Part shown: piece by piece, positions 36,001 to 44,652 of the stretch | Layout: each line of letters starts with the position of its first letter | Position numbering within the stretch: the first letter of the stretch is position 1 | Assembly: GCF_036322585.1 (NCBI RefSeq) | Contig: NZ_AP024600.1 | Span: forward strand, 3,844,001 to 3,908,000 | DNA: 64,000 bases | Source: Luteolibacter sp. LG18 | Lineage (GTDB): Bacteria; Verrucomicrobiota; Verrucomicrobiia; Verrucomicrobiales; Akkermansiaceae | Direction: 5' to 3' | Translations under genes and position numbers: made by a program | Notes under the pieces: generated by a model | The model's database searches: none | The model's input: only the letters and a program-made list of their open reading frames with translations | Told to the model about the DNA's origin: nothing

Positions 36001-37792
36001 CCAGCCCGATCCCTCCGCGCCGGGGTTCAGGAAGATCGTCATCCAGCCGGTGATCGGCGGCGACCTGACGTGGGCGGATGCCAGTTACCAGTCTGTCAGC
36101 GGGATGATCGCCAGCCACTGGACGCGCAGTGGCAATGACCTGACCTTGGACGTGACGATTCCGGTGGGTTCCGCGGCGAGGGTGCATGTGCCGGTGATGG
36201 GCGGAAAGTTCTCTGGCATCCGGATCCAGGAAAGCGGCACCACGATCTGGGAGAATGGCAGCCCCGCCGGTAACTCACCCCAAGTGACGTTCGTGGCCAA
36301 CCAGACGAGCGGCGCGAACTCGACGGTGGCGTGGAACGTCGGCTCGGGAAGCTACCATTTTTCATGGAACGTGCGTCCTGCACCGGCGGGCCTCACCGCC
36401 GCGGCGTCGAACCGGAAGGTGGATCTCGCGTGGAATGCGGTGGCTGGTGGTGGCACCTACACGGTCAAGCGCGCGACCGTTTCCGGAGGTCCCTACGTGG
36501 CCATCGCCAGCAACCTCGCGGGGACGACCTTCCAGGACCAGAATGTGGTCAATGACACGGGCTACTACTATGTGGTGTCGGTTTCGACGGCGGGCTTTGA
36601 AAGCGATGACTCGCTGGAAGCGGTGGCCACCCCGCGGTTCGTGTTCAACGCGGGCTTCGAATCCCCGGCGATCACCACCTTCGCTTACAACCCCGCCGGT
36701 GCGTCGTGGACCTTCACGCCCAGCTCCGCCACCGGAGGCTCGGGTATCAGCGCCAATGGCAGCGGCTTCACGGCTGGCAATCCCGCGGCTCCGCAGGGAT
36801 CGCAGGTGGCGTTCATTCAAAAAGCGGGCAGCGTTTCGCAGACGCTGGCCGGCCTGGTGCCGGGGACCGTTTACACCGTCTCCTTCGCCGCCGCGAACCG
36901 GGGCACTTCCAGCTACAATGGACCGCAATCGTGGAAGGTCACCATCGATGGCACGACGGTCGCCGACTATCCCGCGGGCTCGGTCGGGACCAGCTACGCG
37001 GATTTCTCCGCCACCTTCACCGCCACCGCGGCCAGCCAGGTGCTGGCATTCACCGGCACCCAGTCCGCCAATGACCGGACGGTGTTCATCGACCGGGTGG
37101 CGGTCACGTCCTCCACGCCGGTGGTGGGAAAAGTGGCCGATCAGACGCTGGGGACCGGCGAAACGTCGGCGAGCCTGCCCTTTTCGATCACGGATGACGA
37201 CACCCCCGCCGCCGCACTGACGGTGGCGGCATCGTCTTCGAATCCATCGGTGGTGGCGGGGGGGAACCTCGCGCTGGGAGGCAGCGGGGTCGATCGGACG
37301 GTGACGTTCACCGCCGGTGGGGCCGGGACGGCCACCATCACCCTGTCGGTCAGCGATGGCACACGCACCTCGGTGTCGACGTTCGAGGTGGCAGTGCTGA
37401 CTCCCGCCCAGGTGTGGCGGTGGCGGAATTTCGGTTCGCCATTGAACACCGGGATCGCGGCGGACGATGCGGATCCCGATCAGGATGGTGTCAGCAACCT
37501 TTTCGAGCGGGCCTTCGCGGGGAACCCTTACGTGAGGGAATCGGGTTTGCTGCCCGTTCTCGGTCAATCCGCTGGGCCTGCGGCGATCACCTATCGCAAG
37601 GCGAAGGCGGCGGCCGATCTGGTGTTCGCGGTTCAGGAAAGCGCCGATCTGGCGGCGGGCAATTGGATTCCGGCGAAGGGATCGAGCACCGTTCTCAGCG
37701 AGGACGGCGCGGTGCAGGTGATCCGCTTCGAGGGGTTTCCGGACGGAGCGATGAGGAGGTTCCTCCGGGTGATGGTGAAATCGTCCGAGTGA
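33089..37792 (+). CDS. Multidomain secreted alpha-L-rhamnosidase (GH78)
   Basis: A 1567-residue exported glycosidase removing terminal alpha-L-rhamnose. Signal peptide about 1-29 (VLVVGRAGA). N-terminal Bac_rhamnosid-type beta domains (LRCEMRSEPLGVD, APRLSWE) are interrupted near 165-290 by an F5/8-type discoidin-like carbohydrate-binding insert. The (alpha/alpha)6 catalytic domain has the GH78 acid-motif variant TDCPHRERQGWLEQ at about 654-667. Beyond the catalytic part (about residue 1090) come a fibronectin-III-like domain (APAGLTAAASNRKVDLAW), a DUF642-like jelly roll (FNAGFESPAI), an Ig-like domain, and the shared Verrucomicrobia C-terminal module (DADPDQDGVSNLFERAFAGNP). The start ATG is at 33089; reading upstream overlaps the previous gene in another frame. 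Likely substrate: rhamnogalacturonan or a rhamnosylated glycan, by inference. Confidence 0.9.
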   Translation: MLRTFASSLVRGGSIVWLAGVLVVGRAGAIEVANLRCEMRSEPLGVDVAAPRLSWEPASTVRGDVQSAYRILVASSGELLAQDAGDLWDSGKVASSQQHLVPYAGQPLASSRRVFWKVKVWDAGGAASAWSAGATWTMGQVSSGDWQAQWIMGLQRKSLGYHAQTTSGQNVTKWVQVDLGAAVPVSGVTLHPKWHQGTPGYGFPLRFKIQASNDPTFATATTVTDQTAADYANPGYLPVAFAASGAGFRYVRVTATKHYYNTPDNNYAFALGQLEVTGGGNNVALNAAVSSLDTIEAYGWGAAGLTDGAGFVGCDYGRRMRREFTVKPGLKRAVAHVCGLGQYELFVNGSKNGDDVLAPGWSAYTKTCLYETRDLTAQLREGANAVGLILGNGMYNIGDGYGRYVKFKQSFGPLRAIAQLRLEYADGSTEVIGSDTNWKTGPGAITFENVYAGEDYDARLEPAGWSEPGFASPRWTAAVATTGPGGTLKGLSCSAPAIGKIETLVPVSSRVISSTTTVYDLGQNASVMPSLKVSGPAGAAVRIIPTELLNGSGTVDRTSCTQDGVRPAWWQYTLKGAGTETWMPRFFYHGSRYFQVELIAGAGGGLPVVQELNGVVVHSTSPAIGSFTCSSALFNRIHDLVRWSQRSNLMSITTDCPHRERQGWLEQNQLNGAGLRYCFDFAPLFAKITNDISDSQWSSNGFVPNLAPEYFRTSNSLTDPYYNSPEWGSTFILGAWQQYLYSGDRSLFERFYPAMKAYVGYLGSTANGNSIIPTGLGDWYDVAQITAGPFSGVSSTSKPLTATATYYDDARVLAQVAALLGNTADAGYFTQLAATIRGGFNTTYFKAANTSYDTGSQTANAMPLALGMVEAANVAGVRNALVADVQSRNGALTCGEVGLGPVFRALNEAGRGDLVYAMNAKADTPGYAYQLARGATSLTERWDAANTTFSSQNHFMLGQVMEWFYHDVAGIQPDPSAPGFRKIVIQPVIGGDLTWADASYQSVSGMIASHWTRSGNDLTLDVTIPVGSAARVHVPVMGGKFSGIRIQESGTTIWENGSPAGNSPQVTFVANQTSGANSTVAWNVGSGSYHFSWNVRPAPAGLTAAASNRKVDLAWNAVAGGGTYTVKRATVSGGPYVAIASNLAGTTFQDQNVVNDTGYYYVVSVSTAGFESDDSLEAVATPRFVFNAGFESPAITTFAYNPAGASWTFTPSSATGGSGISANGSGFTAGNPAAPQGSQVAFIQKAGSVSQTLAGLVPGTVYTVSFAAANRGTSSYNGPQSWKVTIDGTTVADYPAGSVGTSYADFSATFTATAASQVLAFTGTQSANDRTVFIDRVAVTSSTPVVGKVADQTLGTGETSASLPFSITDDDTPAAALTVAASSSNPSVVAGGNLALGGSGVDRTVTFTAGGAGTATITLSVSDGTRTSVSTFEVAVLTPAQVWRWRNFGSPLNTGIAADDADPDQDGVSNLFERAFAGNPYVRESGLLPVLGQSAGPAAITYRKAKAAADLVFAVQESADLAAGNWIPAKGSSTVLSEDGAVQVIRFEGFPDGAMRRFLRVMVKSSE

Positions 37793-37848
37793 AATTCGTG
37801 GCGAAGCGAGGAACGGGAATCCGCTGTTATGGATGACACTAGGATTTC

Positions 37849-40800
37849 ATGAGCTGTTTCCCGCGATTCGTTGCCGCGCTTTTTTCGTTTCCGACGTTCC
37901 TGTTCGGTGCCTGTTTGTTCGTCGGGGGCGTCTCCGGTGCGTCCGCCTCGCCCTTGTCCGTCGAGCGGATGACGACGAACGGCCGGACCAATCCGCTCGG
38001 GATCTCCGGCGAAAACGTTTCCTTCTCCTGGGCGAGCGCCACCGAGGAGCGCGACATGATCCAGCAGGGCTACCGATTGCGGGTGGGCACCACGGAAGGC
38101 GGTGCCGAGGTGTGGGACTCGGGGCAGGTGGTGTCGGAGCGGCAGATCGACGTGGTCCTGCCGACCTCGATCCGGATCCAGCCATCAACCCGCTATCACT
38201 GGCAGGTGAAAATCCGTGACCAACGCGGAAACGAAAGCGGGTGGAGCGCCCCGGCGTGGTTCGAGACCGGATTGTTGTCGGAGGCGGATTGGGCGGGCGC
38301 GGAGTGGATCGGCCAGGGAAAGGCGGGCGATGCGGGCTGGGGCGACTGCACCGTGGTGACCGAGTTCACCCTCCGCCGCGATGCCTTCGGCGTGTTCCTG
38401 CATGTCAGCCCCGATGGGCGGAATGGCTACATGTACCAGGTCAATGTGGCCGGGGAGCTGCCGCTGCTGAAGTCGCACAAGAGGGTGAACGGGACCTACG
38501 AGGAAATGGCGCGGATCGATCTCTCGCGGCTCGGGTTTACCAAGGCCCGGCTGCTGCAGGGGAAGCACACGCTGGTGTGCGAGGTGAGGGGAGCGGCGAT
38601 GATCACGACCTTGGATGGCACGAGGATCGACACGCGCGAAGACGGAACCTTCCGCGATGGGGGATTCGGCTACCGGACCTTTGGCGTTGAAAGCGCCACG
38701 GTGCACCGGGCGATGGTGATCGATCCCGCGAACCGTCGGCGGCCTCTGGTGGTGGCCTTCGATCAAGGGCGCGCGGGATTCAGCGGTGGCACGGTTTCCG
38801 GCGGAGCCTATCACATCTCGGGAAGCACCGAGGCGGTTTACACCGGTGAGGAGGCGTCGTTGCCGATGCTGAGGGGCGGGTTCCGCGCGCGCGGCGAGGT
38901 GAAATGCGCGCGGGTCTATGCGTCCGCCCAGGGGCTCTATGAGCTGTCCCTGAATGGCAGGAAAGTGGGGGATCAATTCCTTGCCCCGGGGTGGACCGAT
39001 TACCAGCGCCGCATCCAATCGCAGACCTACGACATCACCGCGCTGGTGAAACCGGGTGCCAATGTCCTCGGCGCGGTGTTGGCCGATGGCTGGTACCGGG
39101 GAAAGGTCGGGCTTGGCTGGAACCAGGTCTATGGCGGGCCGCTGGCGTTGGTGGCGAGGATCAAGCTGACCTATGCGGATGGGTCCGCCGAATGGTTCTC
39201 GACCGACGCGGGATGGAGGTGCGGTCGCGGCCCATTCGTGCGTGCGGATCTCCAGGACGGGGAAACCTACGATGCCTCGCGGGAGCAGGCCGGTTGGAAT
39301 GCCCCCGGGTTCGATGACTCCGCATGGTCGCCGGTCGAGGTGCTGCCCAACGCGTCGCGGAAACTGGTCCCGCAGCCGGACGAGCCCGTGCGCGCGCTGG
39401 CGGTGTTGACGGCGAAAAGCCGGACCATGCCCGCGCCGGGACGATACGTGTACGATCTCGGGCAGAACATGGTCGGAGTCGCCCGAATCACGATGAAGGG
39501 CCGGAAGGGCCAGACCATCATCCTCCGCCATGCGGAGGAGTTGTATCGGAAGGGGAACCGAAAGGGCGAACTCTACACCGACAATTTCCGCGGCGCGCGG
39601 GTGACGGATACCTACACTTTCGCTGGGGATGGCACCGTCACCTATCAGCCGGTTTTCACCCAGCACGGGTTCCGTTACATCGAACTCAGCGGCCTGGATG
39701 CCCCGCCCGCGCCGGAGGAGGTGAAAGGGGTCGTGCTGGGATCGGATCTGCCCGACACCGGCGATCTCCAGACGTCCCATCCGATGCTCAACCAGCTCGT
39801 GAAAAACATTCGCTGGGGACAGCGCGGCAATTTCTTGTCCATCCCCACCGACACGCCCGCGCGCGACGAACGCCTCGGGTGGACCGGCGACATCAGCGTG
39901 TTCGCGCCCACGGCCGCGCGCTTCCAGGACACCCGCGCGTTCCTGTCAAAGTGGATGGCGGATCTGCGGGACGCCCAGAGGTCCGACGGCAACATCCCCG
40001 CCGTGGTGCCGCAACCGCGGCGCGAGTTCGATGCCACCGGAGTGGGCTGGTCGGACGCGTTCATCACCGTGCCCCATGCCGTGTGGCGGGCGACTGGCGA
40101 CACCCGGATCGTGCGGGAGAACTGGGACGCGATGAACCGGTTTTACGGATTCGTGCGGGACAGCGCGATGAGGAACGGGAACCTGCTGGAGGAGGGCCGC
40201 AGCTCCTGGTTCTCCGGGGATTGGCTGAACCTGGAAAAGGTGGACCGGCTGGAGGAGCATCGCGTCATCGCCACCGCGTACTTCGCCGAGGACACCCGGA
40301 TGATGGCGGAGATGGCGGCGGCGATCGGGGACGTGGAGAAGGCCCGTGAATGGGCGGCCGTGGTGCCGCGAATCCGTGCGGCTTTCACCGAGGCCTACCG
40401 CGGTCCCGATGGCTCGATCCGGATGGGAACGCAGACCGTCTATGCGATGGCGCTGGGGATGGACATGATCGCCGATCCGCGGCAGCGCGCGGCGACGGCG
40501 ACCCGCTTCGTTGAAAAGCTGGCGCGCGACGACCACCACCTGAAGACGGGGTTCCTCGGGACACCCTGGCTGCTGCCCGCGCTCGGCGGGATCGATCGCG
40601 ATGACCTGGCGATGCGGGTGCTGCTCAATGAGGATTATCCGTCGTGGGGATTCGAGGTGCGCATGGGAGCGACGACGATGTGGGAGCGGTGGAATTCGAT
40701 CCGGGCCGATGGCGACTTCGGACCGGTGGGCATGAACTCCTTCAACCACTACGCCTATGGAGCGGTGGCGGATTGGATGTTCCAGCGGCTGGGCGGACTG

Positions 40801-41139
40801 CAAATCGTGGAGCCGGGATACAAGAAGTCCCGCATCGCACCGCTGGTCGGTGGTGGCGGTCTAACAAGCGCCCGGGCCGCCATCCGCACGCCCTATGGCC
40901 CGCTGGCCTCGGAATGGAAAATTGTGGACGGGGAGTTGACGCTCGCGGCGACCGTGCCTCCGAACACGACCGCGGAGCTGGTGTTTCCGGCCTCGGGCAT
41001 CGGGGCGGTGAGAGGGGATTCCGGCGAGACCGGGAAATGGACCGGAGGAGCGTCGTTCCAGGACGGGCGGGTCTTGGTGCGGTTGGGATCCGGGAGACAC
41101 GTGTTTGTCACGCGGGCTCCGGGGCTGAGGCCCGGTTGA
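37849..41139 (+). CDS. Alpha-L-rhamnosidase (GH78), second copy
   Basis: A 1096-residue GH78 enzyme with a signal peptide (residues 1-34, ending SGASAS). It shows the standard layout: N-terminal fibronectin-like and Bac_rhamnosid_N domains (GYRLRVGTTEGG, RYHWQVKIRDQRGNES), the ARVYASAQGLYELSLNGRKVGD segment, and the catalytic domain with the classical TDTPARDERLGWTGD motif at about 667-681, whose acidic residues include the expected general acid. The C-terminal beta domain is present (APLVGGGGLTSARA). It lacks the extra modules of the upstream copy and has a different acid-motif form, so the two are diverged members, not a recent duplication. It starts 56 bases after the first copy. Confidence 0.92.
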   Translation: MSCFPRFVAALFSFPTFLFGACLFVGGVSGASASPLSVERMTTNGRTNPLGISGENVSFSWASATEERDMIQQGYRLRVGTTEGGAEVWDSGQVVSERQIDVVLPTSIRIQPSTRYHWQVKIRDQRGNESGWSAPAWFETGLLSEADWAGAEWIGQGKAGDAGWGDCTVVTEFTLRRDAFGVFLHVSPDGRNGYMYQVNVAGELPLLKSHKRVNGTYEEMARIDLSRLGFTKARLLQGKHTLVCEVRGAAMITTLDGTRIDTREDGTFRDGGFGYRTFGVESATVHRAMVIDPANRRRPLVVAFDQGRAGFSGGTVSGGAYHISGSTEAVYTGEEASLPMLRGGFRARGEVKCARVYASAQGLYELSLNGRKVGDQFLAPGWTDYQRRIQSQTYDITALVKPGANVLGAVLADGWYRGKVGLGWNQVYGGPLALVARIKLTYADGSAEWFSTDAGWRCGRGPFVRADLQDGETYDASREQAGWNAPGFDDSAWSPVEVLPNASRKLVPQPDEPVRALAVLTAKSRTMPAPGRYVYDLGQNMVGVARITMKGRKGQTIILRHAEELYRKGNRKGELYTDNFRGARVTDTYTFAGDGTVTYQPVFTQHGFRYIELSGLDAPPAPEEVKGVVLGSDLPDTGDLQTSHPMLNQLVKNIRWGQRGNFLSIPTDTPARDERLGWTGDISVFAPTAARFQDTRAFLSKWMADLRDAQRSDGNIPAVVPQPRREFDATGVGWSDAFITVPHAVWRATGDTRIVRENWDAMNRFYGFVRDSAMRNGNLLEEGRSSWFSGDWLNLEKVDRLEEHRVIATAYFAEDTRMMAEMAAAIGDVEKAREWAAVVPRIRAAFTEAYRGPDGSIRMGTQTVYAMALGMDMIADPRQRAATATRFVEKLARDDHHLKTGFLGTPWLLPALGGIDRDDLAMRVLLNEDYPSWGFEVRMGATTMWERWNSIRADGDFGPVGMNSFNHYAYGAVADWMFQRLGGLQIVEPGYKKSRIAPLVGGGGLTSARAAIRTPYGPLASEWKIVDGELTLAATVPPNTTAELVFPASGIGAVRGDSGETGKWTGGASFQDGRVLVRLGSGRHVFVTRAPGLRPG

Positions 41140-41220
41140 AAGTCAGGCTCTGGAGGCTCAAGGGAAGCTTACAGTGGCAAGATGCTAGCTTTGTACCCTA
41201 TCTCAGGGTCGTTTGTTTTA

Positions 41221-41878
41221 GAAGCCGTCTGAAAAATTACTGTGGTTGTTGAATTGGGCTGTACTGGGCAGCGTGAGGGTCGGACAACTCTCCGATGCCA
41301 GCGTATCCGGGCAGCCTGACCGACGTCGAGTGGGAGATCATCCGCCCGATCCTCCCCGATGCACCAATGGGGCTGCGTGGCAGACCGCGGGAACACTCCC
41401 GGCGCGATCTGCTCAACGGCATCTTCTACATCCTGCGCACCGGCGGAGCCTGGCGCTTCATGCCCAATGATCTTCCTCACTGGAAGACCTGCTACCACTA
41501 TTTCAGGCTGTGGGCTAAGCAGGCCACTGGGAGCGTATCCACGATGCTCTCCGTGACCTCGTTCGCCTCAAGCACGGTAAAGAAAGCCCCGACCGCTGCA
41601 ATCTTCGATAGTCAGAGTGTTCGCTCAGCTAGCCAATCCGGACTACGTGGCTATGATGCGGGTAAGAGAATTACAGGCCGAAAGAGACGCATCCTGGTAG
41701 ACACCTTGGGCAATCCGCTGTCGGTGGAAATCACCCCTGCCAACGTGCGGGATCGGGATGGAGCACGATTGCTGCTCAAACCGCTGGCGACACGGTTTGG
41801 CTGGTTGATGAAGATCTGGGCCGATGGCGGCTATGCGGGAGCATTGGAAGGAGAGGTCGCCCGGCTGCCCCGTCACCG
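41221..41878 (+). mobile_element. IS5-family element, truncated and decayed
   Basis: The probable left end GAAGCCGTCTGAAAAATTAC begins at 41221 and is followed by a broken IS5 transposase. The element lacks its transposase C-terminus and no matching right terminal repeat was found, so it is a remnant. The left boundary is inferred from similarity to IS5-type ends; the right boundary is approximate. Confidence 0.55.
41295..41878 (+). pseudogene. IS5-family transposase, frameshifted and C-terminally truncated
   Basis: The reading frame begins MPAYPGSLTDVEWEIIRPIL and includes the classical LLNGIFYILRTGGAWRFMP and IFDSQSVRSASQSG (first catalytic Asp) and KIWADGGYAG (second Asp) motifs. Between about 41520 and 41582 the frame is wrong: the +1 frame there reads GHWERIHDALRDLVRLKHGK, the family sequence, so a one-base loss near 41522 is offset by a one-base gain near 41580. 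After KIWADGGYAGALEGEVAR the family sequence stops and the C-terminal catalytic Glu region is missing. It is therefore inactive. Confidence 0.8.
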
Positions 41879-42244
41879 GCAGATCGATCAGGCGATCGCC
41901 GCGCAGCCGACCCGCGCTTCCGCGCACGTTCGAAAAGCCATCATGCTTTTCCGCCGGAACCTCATGAAGGAAGCGATTGCCCCCGTGGCTCCCGTGTCGG
42001 ATGGGGACTTGTCACCTTGGACCGGTGGTATCTGGGAGACGCTTGCTGGCTGACAGGGGACAAGGAGAAGGCGGTTCGCCGCTGGACTTTGGCGGGCGGG
42101 GACGAGGGTGCCCGCGCGAGATTGGTTGGCGTGCTCGGGCTGTCGGGGAAACGCGAGCAGGCACATGTCCAGACGGCGGGAAATTTCTCCGATCAGGTTC
42201 CCGATGATCTACCCCCGGATTTACGGAATGTGTGGAAACACTAA
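41879..42244 (+). pseudogene. 3' fragment of a TPR-like gene with a frameshift
   Basis: Directly after the transposase remnant the frame continues as IDQAIAAQPTRASAHVRKAI, a TPR-like helix, and stops at 42053. From about 42005 a second frame reads LDRWYLGDACWLTGDKEKAV, also TPR-like, to a stop at 42242-42244. The two halves look like one gene end split by a frameshift. The start of this gene is absent, presumably lost when the IS element was inserted. Confidence 0.45.
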
Positions 42245-43002
42245 GCGGCGGGAGCCAGTATGAATGAATAAACCGGGCAAGGGGGCTTCTGCATCATTTG
42301 AGTCCTGGTAGGTTTACTGATAGGCAATCGTATCGTGGCTGGGATAGCCGGTGAGACGTTCGATATGGGCGACGAGGCGCTTTTCAAGTGAACCCCACGC
42401 GCCAACCAATGGCATGGCGTGTGCCACCCATTTGGAAAGCGAAGCAGGAATGGCTTCTTGGGAAATGCACGGTCTCTGGCAGTGCCCCCTTTTGGGACGG
42501 ATTCCGGCTTGCCGTGGCTCTTGTCGACCCTCTTCCCGGTTCGTTCCCGATCTCACCACGCCTTTGGGGACGAGCCAAGGTTCCCTATCGTCCGAACACC
42601 TCAACGCCTTGTTGCCCTCGTTCCGCTCGGACCATGCAGTCACCTCCTCCCCCGGCGGAGAATTTTAGAGGGCTTCTACAGCAGCCGGTCATTCACCTTG
42701 GAGCGCTGTCCCGGTCAACCGCGGGGAGCCCATGGTGCCTTTGGCGGCTCCCGGCTGGAACTCAGCAAGAGATGAGACATATTGTCTGCGATGTCGTTTC
42801 CATCCCGAGGCTCCTCGGCCGCGGTTCGTCCGCGCCACCGCACGACGGTCTTCGGGGCGATGTCATGGAGTGGGGTGATGTTAGGATATCTTGATTGTGT
42901 TGGGTCGCGAGGCGTGTCCGTGTGAGGTGTTGGTTTCATGATTTCCAATGGATTGAGTGATTTGTTTGTGTGTGAGTCGTCCTTGTGGGGTTGAATGATA
43001 AA
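42245..43002. other. Non-coding or decayed stretch before the lipid cluster
   Basis: 758 bases without a supported gene. The minus strand of about 42320-42660 has purine-rich segments with short potential helices (for example GGGAACGAACCGGGAAGAGG) resembling structured-RNA or intron-type DNA, but no reverse transcriptase or diagnostic domain was found and I cannot classify it. 42895-43002 becomes AT- and GT-rich and is likely the promoter region of the following genes. Confidence 0.35.
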
Positions 43003-43008
43003 TATAAT
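43003..43008 (+). promoter_or_regulatory. Candidate -10 element for the lipid-oxidation cluster
   Basis: A perfect TATAAT in a locally AT-rich stretch, 132 bases before the first start codon of the cluster. No good -35 hexamer is seen at 16-18 bases upstream, so the promoter is either weakly -35-dependent or the match is by chance. Confidence 0.35.
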
Positions 43009-43139
43009 TCTTGAAGAGTCTTGGTATGATGTGGCATGGATTTTGGTCTATTGTTGGAGTCGTGGTATTCGTTTTGCTGGGAATGACGATGGGCCAGCGA
43101 TTTCACGTCGGATTCAAGAACGGAAAGGACGGAAAGATT

Positions 43140-44603
43140 ATGAAGAACGTAACGAAGATGTTCCATCGGGCGGCCGCCGGATTCACGGCGGGACGGGTGT
43201 CGCTATCGGTTGCCGTGGCGGCGGTCGTGTGCGGAATCACGGTCTGTCACGCCGATGAGGTGAAGCTCGATGTCAATGACGTATCGTTCCTGTGGCCGGT
43301 GGCAAAGACCGCGGCCGAGGTCGACCAGCTCATCTCGATGGATGACCCCGGCGGTGCGGCCGATGGCCCGATCTGGCCGGAGGACTTGTTTCGTGACGTG
43401 ATCGACAATCAATCCGCGAAGGCAAAGGTCGGCGGGTTTCAGATCGGGTTCGCGAGCGAGCTGCGCAACGCGCACAACTGGAAAGTGGTGGGCATCCGGG
43501 TCAATCCGTGCTCGCTGGGCGGGGATGATGCGCATCTCGCCCGGGTGGGCCAGGTTCCCGGGATCCGGTTGATCGTGCAGCCGGTCACGGTGAAGGACGG
43601 AGTGGTGACGGTGCATGACTACGCCGCTCACCTCGCGTTCAACTATGTGGTGATCCCCGGAGATCTTGGGAAGCTGGTTCCGTTCGTTCCGGACAACGAG
43701 GCCTTCGGCCCGATCGTGGAGGACCTCAAGGAGATCAAGGCCCTGGCGTCGGAGACCGTTCCGACGAATGGCAAGCTGGGGGTCCATCCCGGATTCGCGA
43801 TCAAAGGCCCGCGGTTCCGGGAGCGCTTGAAGACCTTCCTCCACACGCGGCTGAGCCGGGAGCGGCTCCAGGTCATTTCATTCATGGGGCTTCCGGAGGG
43901 GGATCCCGAGCCGTGGATCTTTTTCTCGGTGTTCAGGCTGCCGAAGACGCCGTTCATGCTTCGTCAGATCGGTGGATTTCCACCGGTCCCGTTTGGCGCT
44001 CCTCCGGCCGTCGGAGCCCAGATGCTGGTGTTCAAGCCGGGGGTGAAGCCTCACGTCCAGCCCGCGTTCAAGGCGGATGCCGGGCAGGGCACGGGAGTCA
44101 GCACGGCGGTTTTGTTCGAGGATGATATCGGGAAGCGTCTGAATGATCCGGCCTTCGTGGGCACCCCCGGCACCGGGCTGGCGGACATGAAGATCAAGGA
44201 CATTCCCGATTTCGTGGCGAACCCCGCGAGGAGCAACACGATGTCGATGGACTGCGTGAGCTGCCATACCGACACCACCCGTAAGACGGATCTCGACATC
44301 GATCCGGAGAACAAGCCCACCGCGTTCACCTTCCGGGCCGCGGAAGGGATCTCCGGAGTGGATGAGAGCGGGGTGCCGAAGCGTGCGGAGATATTCCCGG
44401 TCTCCTGGAACGTACGGAATTTCGGATGGTTCCCCGACTTCTTCAAAGGTGGAGCCGTGTCCGCGACTGTCTCCCGGCGTGCTGCCAACGAGGCCGCGGA
44501 GTCGGCGGATTTTATCAATCGCCATCCCATTCCAATCAAGCCGGTGTCACCCGCGTCGGGCGGCTCCGGGGGCATTCCCGCGGTGGCTCCGCCGGGCAAC
44601 TGA
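43140..44603 (+). CDS. Exported c-type cytochrome-like protein (single CxxCH)
   Basis: A 487-residue protein. Signal peptide about residues 1-38 (SVAVAAVVCGITVCHA). A single haem-c attachment motif, CVSCH, lies at residues 372-376 in the segment MDCVSCHTDTTRK; the rest (DVSFLWPVAKTAAEVDQLIS, LIVQPVTVKDGVVTVHDYA) belongs to no family I recognise. ATG 43140 with GGAAAG upstream is preferred; an upstream TTG frame reads through the putative promoter. It is first in the seven-gene run, 49 bases before the haem peroxidase gene, and is a natural candidate for its electron partner. The haem motif is seen; the partnership is inferred. Confidence 0.75.
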   Translation: MKNVTKMFHRAAAGFTAGRVSLSVAVAAVVCGITVCHADEVKLDVNDVSFLWPVAKTAAEVDQLISMDDPGGAADGPIWPEDLFRDVIDNQSAKAKVGGFQIGFASELRNAHNWKVVGIRVNPCSLGGDDAHLARVGQVPGIRLIVQPVTVKDGVVTVHDYAAHLAFNYVVIPGDLGKLVPFVPDNEAFGPIVEDLKEIKALASETVPTNGKLGVHPGFAIKGPRFRERLKTFLHTRLSRERLQVISFMGLPEGDPEPWIFFSVFRLPKTPFMLRQIGGFPPVPFGAPPAVGAQMLVFKPGVKPHVQPAFKADAGQGTGVSTAVLFEDDIGKRLNDPAFVGTPGTGLADMKIKDIPDFVANPARSNTMSMDCVSCHTDTTRKTDLDIDPENKPTAFTFRAAEGISGVDESGVPKRAEIFPVSWNVRNFGWFPDFFKGGAVSATVSRRAANEAAESADFINRHPIPIKPVSPASGGSGGIPAVAPPGN

Positions 44604-44652
44604 CAGGGTGCCCCTCCTCCGCTTCGCCTTGCCCCATTCCTTCCCTTACCCC

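Noticed and set aside
42388..42894. 168-codon frame in the debris region
   Set aside because: No motif, Pro/Ser-rich low-information protein, competing frames of similar length on both strands.
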